DNA from: Temnopleurus reevesii
Lineage: Eukaryota; Echinodermata; Echinoidea; Temnopleuroida; Temnopleuridae
Assembly: GCA_036244855.1 (NCBI GenBank)
Contig: BQKZ01000249.1
Coordinates: 141,393 to 153,024 of the forward strand
Direction: 5' to 3'
Length of the DNA stretch: 11,632 bases
Position 1 is the first letter of the stretch. Each line of letters opens with the position of its first letter. Shown here in pieces: positions 9,601-11,632 of the stretch. A model generated the notes under the pieces. It saw only the letters and a program-made list of their open reading frames with translations, ran no database searches and was not told the origin of the DNA. Both the position numbers and the translations under genes were made by a program.

Positions 9601-11254
9601 CCCATGAGATGTCTAGTCAAAAAAAATATATTAAGATACATCGATAGACAGAGAAGATCATCACAGACGGATCGAAGGAAGCTTAGAGGGGTGTTACATT
9701 GCAAATGATGGCGAGTTTCCCAGGATTACACCATCAAGGGAGCACACTTCGCCGAGCTCTGCAAATGTCGGAGGGTCCCTCTAATCTTCTTCCATGCTCT
9801 GAAGAATAGAATGATCTTCTGTTTCTACCATTGTATCTTTACATTGTTTTTATCCCTATTTATACAGGGGGGCTGATTCAGCATTTAACCTCAACATTTC
9901 ACACACATATGCAACTGATTTTTGTTTTGCACTAAGTACGGTTGTGCGTTTGTTCTTTCAGCTCTCATACTACTTTTTAAACTATTTTGACAAGAATTGG
10001 ACCCATGAATTAAAACTAACGTGACATCAACAATAAATTTCTCTTTACCAAGAATCAGATGTGGCCAAATTATTGATTCTAGGCCCTTACAATCTTGCAT
10101 GAGAAAACTTACCCATGCACAAATGCAAATCCTGCAATGAGAGTTGGTCCATAGAGCTTCTTGAATTCATGAAACCTGCTTCCATCAACTAATCTTGCCA
10201 GGATCTGAGTGTAGAAAAAGAAGAAATTTTGAAATAATACAATGGAAACAAATAGAACAAACACAATTTGATGGAGAGAGAAATAACAAGCACAATCTTC
10301 ATCCACATTGTGCTGTACTTGACGCATTTGTGATTTTGGGGCCTTGTTGAAAAAGACCATATTGTGGTCAATTCAACTCAATATGTGCCATTGAGCAGGT
10401 TGTTGGAATTTGGAATTTATTCATTTGAACGTCATCAACAAATACAGCCAACATTTTGTTCTGTTGAAAAACTCAAATAGGAGAGGAAAATGTTAATACA
10501 TTACTTTGTATGAATGCATACCTGAATCCAATAAACTGGGGTGATAATAATAATTGTTATTGCAGGGCCCTCTGTGAGAGCAATTTCTTGATACTTAAAT
10601 GGCTAACCTGGATAAATAAGACAAATAATTATCATTATAATTACAGGCCTCCCAACTTATCAAACAGAGAAAGAGGAAAGAAACCATGTTTCCCTGGAGC
10701 TGTGTAGTAGAATCATCAAGAAAAATAGGACAAATTTTTCGAAATCATAATGAAACTCTCTCAAAATAGTCAAAAATTCATATTCTTTCCCCTAAATTCC
10801 TAATAGTTGGGAAGTCTGTTTACATTAATGACAAACTCAAGACCTCACCTACTTCACAATTGAAATAACCTCCCTGATAACTAATTTCAACATCTCATTC
10901 CGACTATAGAATGCTCCCCCTCATAGATTTGACTGTCTGTGGTGATTTTCATCACACCCAGTACGGTCTAAATAGAGTTTGATTCGGGCTGGAAGAAAAA
11001 TCTACTCCCATTTAAAAAAGGTGTGAGGGATTCTGTTCGGAATTTAACATAGGGCCTGAAAATCATCTAGAATGTGATATTTCGTACAAAAACATTCTTA
11101 AACTATGGCCTGAAAATATAATATGACCAGGCTTTTGTCTAATAAGTGGCAGCCATACTCACCTTTCCCATTTGACCTTTGACCTCCCCTGTACTGATAA
11201 CCAATCCCAGCAGCTCGTTAGGGCTATAGAGAGGTTCCTCCCATCCTACAGGGT
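3560..11254 (-). CDS. MCC beta-like acyl-CoA carboxylase carboxyltransferase, C-terminal half (six exons, 5' partial)
   Basis: Joining 11254-11163, 10204-10113, 9307-9034, 7877-7782, 6593-6471 and 3646-3560 gives 253 codons and a stop without any break, using GT-AG introns throughout. In this family the carboxyltransferase moves the carboxyl group from carboxybiotin to an acyl-CoA. MCC beta does so on 3-methylcrotonyl-CoA in mitochondrial leucine breakdown. The order of landmarks matches MCC beta: [95 protein letters not shown] and a C-terminal RM. Family members have about 540-570 residues, so roughly the first half lies beyond the right edge. Divergence: the usual TGF(M/L)VG after FLQ is replaced by [19 protein letters not shown] by GSSTFAMGSS, and the segment between WPNAR and the SSRMWNDG motif is about a dozen residues short. 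Family membership is firm. Substrate and activity are not. Confidence 0.88.
4451..4693. repeat. Long foldback hairpin (imperfect palindrome), copy A
   Basis: The two arms are reverse complements over about 85-90 bp each. The left arm starts TTTATTCAAGATTGTCGCC and runs through CTACTGCTGTGTGAAGTTACC and GGCTATGAAAC. The right arm mirrors it and ends CTTGAATAAA. The loop (about 4539-4605) contains the tRNA-like core listed separately. No open frame of note is present. It may be a foldback-type non-autonomous element or a tRNA-derived element duplicated head to head. It lies 24 bp from the donor of the exon copy at 4718. Confidence 0.85.
4539..4605 (-). repeat. tRNA-like core in hairpin loop, copy A (minus orientation)
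   Basis: Read on the minus strand the loop carries GGTTCGAGTCC (4553-4563), a good match to a Pol III B box or T-arm, flanked by GT and CACC that extend the arm stem. It is preceded by ACTGGTCTAGTCATC, which resembles an anticodon arm or weak A box, and ends CCGGTACAGTC. I cannot fold a D arm, so I do not call a functional tRNA. A tRNA-derived, SINE-like origin is the simplest reading. Confidence 0.5.
4718..4818 (-). pseudogene. Truncated duplicate of the 123-nt exon (SSRMWNDG motif)
   Basis: This copy matches 101 of the 123 nt of the exon at 6471-6593. It encodes the stretch containing [20 protein letters not shown], with one difference that I can find (GCG for GCT, both Ala). The donor CAG|GTTAGG is kept. 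The first 22 nt and the splice acceptor are missing: homology stops next to the ambiguous base at 4819, where the CGGAC-rich repeat starts. Without an acceptor it should not be spliced in as it stands, though a cryptic acceptor inside the repeat cannot be excluded. Exon-restricted conservation, against about 15% divergence of the adjoining DNA, is discussed in the findings. Confidence 0.85.
4820..5066. repeat. Dispersed CGGAC-rich repeat with terminal hairpin
   Basis: In order, the element shows a TGACCTTTGACATTTGACCC stretch, AAAATCTAATCAGTTCATC, a run of CGGACGGACG-type 4-mer variants (4975-5018) and a terminal hairpin (5031-5065) with arms ATGCCTCCG and CGGAGGCAT, followed by TAAAAA. This layout resembles abundant non-autonomous repeats I associate with marine invertebrate genomes. 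I cannot assign a superfamily. It sits exactly at the junction of the two tandem duplication copies. The minus-strand frame 4957-5196 is a by-product of the simple repeat. Confidence 0.65.
5031..5065. repeat. Terminal hairpin of the CGGAC repeat
   Basis: ATGCCTCCG at the left pairs with CGGAGGCAT at the right, and an inner CACC pairs with GGTG around a CCTTAC-containing loop. It is GC-rich against an AT-rich background. A 3'-terminal hairpin is reminiscent of Helitron ends, but the usual CTRR terminus is not seen. Confidence 0.8.
5138..5495. mobile_element. 358-bp Tc1/mariner-type MITE with TA target duplication
   Basis: The ends CTGTAAAAGTGGT and ACCACTTTTACAG are perfect inverted complements, flanked on both sides by TA (5136-5137 and 5496-5497), the target duplication of Tc1/mariner elements. 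The interior has opposed motifs around TTCGCG and CGCGAGG, AATTTCGCG. Copy A of the segmental duplication has the uninterrupted site (GAACCTATGCATC at about 3855), so the insertion is confirmed by a paralogous empty site and postdates the duplication. It carries no transposase. Confidence 0.85.
5820..5991. mobile_element. 172-bp MITE with GGGGTGTTGTTCAAAAGTTG ends
   Basis: The ends GGGGTGTTGTTCAAAAGTTG and its reverse complement match perfectly for at least 20 bp, continuing imperfectly through GATCGCAA motifs. Copy A lacks the element at the matching site (around 4250-4262), so it inserted after the segmental duplication or was lost from copy A. The target duplication is unclear (perhaps AAG or CAA), leaving the superfamily open. 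Confidence 0.85.
6195..6421. repeat. Long foldback hairpin (imperfect palindrome), copy B
   Basis: The left arm AGATTGTCGCCAATGG...GCTACTGCTGTGTGAAGTTACC...GGCTATGAAA is mirrored by the right arm TTTCATAGCC...GTTACTTCACACAGCAGTAGC...GGCGACAATCT. It is the paralog of the hairpin at 4451-4693. Relative to that copy it has lost the outermost bases of its left arm by a small deletion. The loop tRNA-like core is in the opposite orientation. It is close to the donor of the intact exon (6471). Confidence 0.85.
6278..6340 (+). repeat. tRNA-like core in hairpin loop, copy B (plus orientation)
   Basis: The plus strand carries GTGGGTTCAAGTCCCAC, a perfect five-pair T-arm-like hairpin whose loop holds the B-box match GGTTCAAGTCC (6317-6327). 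Before it, CTGGT-CTAGTC-ACCAG forms an anticodon-arm-like hairpin with a six-base loop. The outer CTGTACC pairs with GGTACAG like an acceptor stem. There is no D arm and no standard seven-base anticodon loop, so I call it tRNA-derived rather than a tRNA gene. Confidence 0.5.
6471..6593 (-). CDS. Coding exon with the [16 protein letters not shown] motif
   Basis: The exon is 123 nt (41 codons), phase 0 at both ends, with acceptor CTATAG before GAATCTGGG and donor CAG|GTTAGT. It starts [15 protein letters not shown] and ends EDTRQ. The motif [16 protein letters not shown] matches the (A/S)R(V/M)W(D/N)DGxIxPxDTR signature of MCC beta and related carboxyltransferases, near the C-terminus. The charged N-terminal part replaces a longer helical region in typical family members. 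This is the intact partner of the truncated copy at 4718-4818. Confidence 0.9.
6594..7781. other. Intron, no further feature identified
   Basis: This is a 1.19-kb intron between two phase-0 exons on the minus strand, AT-rich. Frames at 7158-7391 and 7270-7521 (plus) are short and have no recognisable domain. A stretch at about 7566-7760 rich in AAATTTTGC-like words and ending TTTTACAGTATG resembles decayed MITE sequence, but I could not pair its ends. Confidence 0.5.
7782..7877 (-). CDS. Coding exon with the [17 protein letters not shown] segment
   Basis: The exon is 96 nt (32 codons), phase 0 at both ends, with acceptor TTCCAG before GGCAGCAGC and donor GAG|GTATGT. It encodes [17 protein letters not shown], then [18 protein letters not shown](L/V)...WPNAR is a hallmark of MCC beta-type carboxyltransferases. 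In usual members the preceding residues are MCGRAYSP and the following ones MGGEQAA. Here these are AMGSSSFEP and LALQNPDEM, part of the unusual active-site region. Confidence 0.9.
8369..8897. mobile_element. 529-bp MITE with long inverted repeats and TTAA flanks
   Basis: The left end AGACTTGGTCTGGGC and the right end GCCCAGACCAAGTCT are exact inverted complements, and similarity continues imperfectly for about 90 bp (AGCAGAACAATCAGCAAACAGAT against the mirrored AACAGATGAAAAAA region). Both ends are flanked by TTAA (8365-8368 and 8898-8901), the target duplication typical of piggyBac-type elements. It has no transposase and lies within the intron between the exons at 9034 and 7782. The minus-strand frame at 8864-9100 crosses its end and an exon edge and is not a gene of its own. 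Confidence 0.8.
9034..9307 (-). CDS. Main carboxyltransferase-core exon
   Basis: The exon is 274 nt, starting with the last base of a Gly codon after acceptor TTACCAG and ending in phase 0 at GCAATG|GTGAGG. It encodes [49 protein letters not shown], then [20 protein letters not shown] and [15 protein letters not shown](V/I)xNxGxL, KGxHFxxLC, PLIFLQ, AKM, VACxxVPK and GxSYG are the ordered landmarks of MCC beta. The TGF(M/L)VG segment after FLQ is absent, with a loop about three residues longer, and the usual Ala-Gly after SYG is Ser-Ser. Those positions lie at the active site in the family, so altered or lost catalysis is possible. Confidence 0.92.
9352..9474 (-). pseudogene. Decayed copy of the core exon's 5' part (copy 2)
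   Basis: After acceptor-like ACCAG the minus strand reads [20 protein letters not shown] and continues to a TAA where the real exon has Cys, then [11 protein letters not shown]. It lines up residue for residue with [20 protein letters not shown] and [11 protein letters not shown] of the exon at 9034-9307. The second half of the exon is absent. An in-frame stop and no evident donor make it non-coding now. Confidence 0.8.
9538..9612 (-). pseudogene. Decayed copy of the core exon's 5' part (copy 3)
   Basis: After an AG the minus strand reads [17 protein letters not shown], then a stop, matching [19 protein letters not shown] deletion then leads to TTCCATTCTCTGAAGAAT, which matches the end of copies 2 and 5 rather than the real exon. 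The shared derived ending shows these fragments descend from one another, not each separately from the functional exon. Confidence 0.7.
9663..9696 (-). pseudogene. Short decayed fragment of the core exon (copy 4)
   Basis: The plus-strand AGACGGATCGAAGGAAGCTT corresponds to AGACGGATTGGAGAAAGATG of the real exon ([14 protein letters not shown] region, minus sense). It directly abuts the inverted fragment at 9696-9800, so the two form a broken palindrome. Confidence 0.6.
9696..9800 (+). pseudogene. Inverted copy of the core exon (copy 5)
   Basis: On the plus strand, opposite to the gene, TTGCAAATGATGGCGAG and then ATCAAGGGAGCACACTTCGC follow the coding sequence of VANDGE and IKGAHF closely. The second frame reads [20 protein letters not shown]. 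An indel between the two blocks breaks the frame. It looks better preserved by eye than copies 2 and 3. Its end (CATGCTCTGAAGAATAGAA) matches copy 3, so the inversion arose within the array. Confidence 0.8.
10113..10204 (-). CDS. Coding exon with the [13 protein letters not shown] motif
   Basis: The exon is 92 nt: 30 codons plus two bases of a Gly codon completed by the next exon. The acceptor is CACTCAG before ATCCTGGCA and the donor CATGG|GTAAGT. It encodes [20 protein letters not shown], then [11 protein letters not shown]. The (I/L)AR(I/L)VDGSRF-x-EFK signature marks the start of the C-terminal carboxyltransferase subdomain in MCC beta, and the usual GxxTLVxGFAxxxG follows. Confidence 0.92.
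10643..10819. mobile_element. Probable 177-bp MITE with ACAGRCYTCCCAACT ends
   Basis: The left end ACAGGCCTCCCAACTTAT and the right end, read as reverse complement, ACAGACTTCCCAACTAT agree at about 15 of 17 positions. The interior is A-rich and non-coding. The flanks do not show a clean 8-bp target duplication, so a hAT-like origin is only a suggestion. It lies in the intron next to the decayed exon copy at 10849. Confidence 0.55.
10849..10936 (-). pseudogene. Decayed downstream copy of the [13 protein letters not shown] exon
   Basis: This copy keeps an acceptor (CACCACAG) and a donor (AAGTAG|GTGAGG) at the places expected from the exon at 11163-11254. In between, one frame reads [20 protein letters not shown], aligned with [20 protein letters not shown] frameshift near the 5' end (88 instead of 92 nt) and a TAG as the last codon before the donor disable it. 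If still spliced it would truncate the protein. Confidence 0.75.
11163..11254 (-). CDS. First visible coding exon ([13 protein letters not shown])
   Basis: The exon is 92 nt: two bases completing a codon from an exon outside the window, then 30 codons [18 protein letters not shown]...KGQMGK, with donor AAG|GTGAGT. The acceptor CACCCACAG is the only AG for roughly 90 nt upstream, and CTGACTAAT-like branch-point sequence lies in that zone. EPLY(D/S)P(N/E)ELLG(I/L)(V/I) followed directly by the ARLVDGSRF exon matches the family order. It is the only one of three tandem copies with an open frame and both splice sites, so I take it as the functional one. Confidence 0.82.
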
Positions 11255-11471
11255 CTGTGGGTGAGTTGTCGCCAGGGGGCAATTTCATGAAAATTTGTCA
11301 GCAACAAAATTAGTCAGTGGAGACAAATCCATTGAAATCCTTTAGTCTGAATGGCTTAAAACCACTGCCGCTGACTGTTATAATAGCAACTGTCGGAAAA
11401 TCCGCTTTTGTCGCACTGACGAATTTTATGAAATGGCTCCCCTTGGTTTCCATCAACCTATCCCTCGTTAC

Positions 11472-11567
11472 CTTCCCTCAAAAATCATATCTCATATAGC
11501 CCTGTCCTGCTAACCAATCCCAGCAGCTCGTTAGGACTACAGAGAGGCTCCTCCAATCCAGTAGGGT
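11472..11567 (-). pseudogene. Decayed upstream copy of the [13 protein letters not shown] exon
   Basis: Aligned with 11163-11254 at an offset of 313 bp, it is about 86% identical over the first 69 nt: [20 protein letters not shown]. After that it diverges into an in-frame TGA. The acceptor dinucleotide is mutated (CTG where copy 2 has CAG). A donor-like AAG|GTAACG remains. Non-functional as it stands, unless an exon upstream reads into it. Confidence 0.78.
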
Positions 11568-11593
11568 CAGTGGGTGACTTGATGATGGGTGTC

Positions 11594-11594
<1 letters not shown>

Positions 11595-11632
<38 letters not shown>
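11595..11632. repeat. Poly-C run at the window end
   Basis: There are 38 consecutive C bases to the last position. A homopolymer this long in C is rare in assembled genomic DNA and often marks a sequencing or assembly artefact or a gap edge, though a true poly-C/poly-G microsatellite is possible. It interrupts the path to the 5' exons of the carboxyltransferase gene. Confidence 0.9.

Noticed and set aside
10109..10371. Two overlapping minus-strand frames (10109-10360 and 10189-10371) as separate proteins
   Set aside because: The first is the [13 protein letters not shown] exon read through its acceptor into intron. The second is intron sequence.

Overview
The window looks like nuclear DNA of a eukaryote, most likely a marine invertebrate. 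It is AT-rich by eye and has no operon-like packing. It carries one interrupted gene with canonical GT-AG introns, and the rest is dominated by short non-autonomous DNA transposons (MITEs), a long foldback hairpin and a CGGAC-rich dispersed repeat. These repeats resemble ones I associate with echinoderm and other marine deuterostome genomes. That taxonomic guess is inference from repeat style and is weak at the level of genus.

The only protein-coding gene I can support runs on the minus strand from the right edge to about position 3560. Six exons (11163-11254, 10113-10204, 9034-9307, 7782-7877, 6471-6593, 3560-3646) join in one open frame of 253 residues ending in a stop. They encode the C-terminal half of a biotin-dependent acyl-CoA carboxylase carboxyltransferase, closest to the beta subunit of methylcrotonoyl-CoA carboxylase (MCCC2-like). 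The N-terminal half lies beyond the right edge. Several motifs that are normally invariant around the active site are changed, so this looks like a divergent paralog rather than the standard enzyme.

The most unusual aspect is repeated local duplication of this gene's own exons. The exon at 11163-11254 has a decayed copy on each side (10849-10936 and 11472-11567). The exon at 9034-9307 is followed on its upstream side by at least four decayed fragments (9352-9800), one of them inverted. The exon at 6471-6593 has a truncated but almost identical copy at 4718-4818, carried by a roughly 1.0-1.5 kb tandem duplication (about 3790-4818 and 5068-6571). In that copy the exon is far better conserved than the adjoining non-coding DNA.

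Layout from left to right: 1-950 shows nothing identifiable. A small MITE lies at 952-1086 and a 15-bp minisatellite at 1610-1674. A possible decayed MITE spans 1688-2095. Region 2100-3559 is probably the 3' UTR and downstream DNA of the gene. The last coding exon is at 3560-3646. The two duplicated segments follow, each containing a long hairpin whose loop holds a tRNA-like sequence in opposite orientations, and the second carrying two MITE insertions. The remaining exons come next, with a TTAA-flanked MITE in one intron (8369-8897) and another MITE at 10643-10819. The window ends in a 38-base poly-C run that may be an assembly edge.
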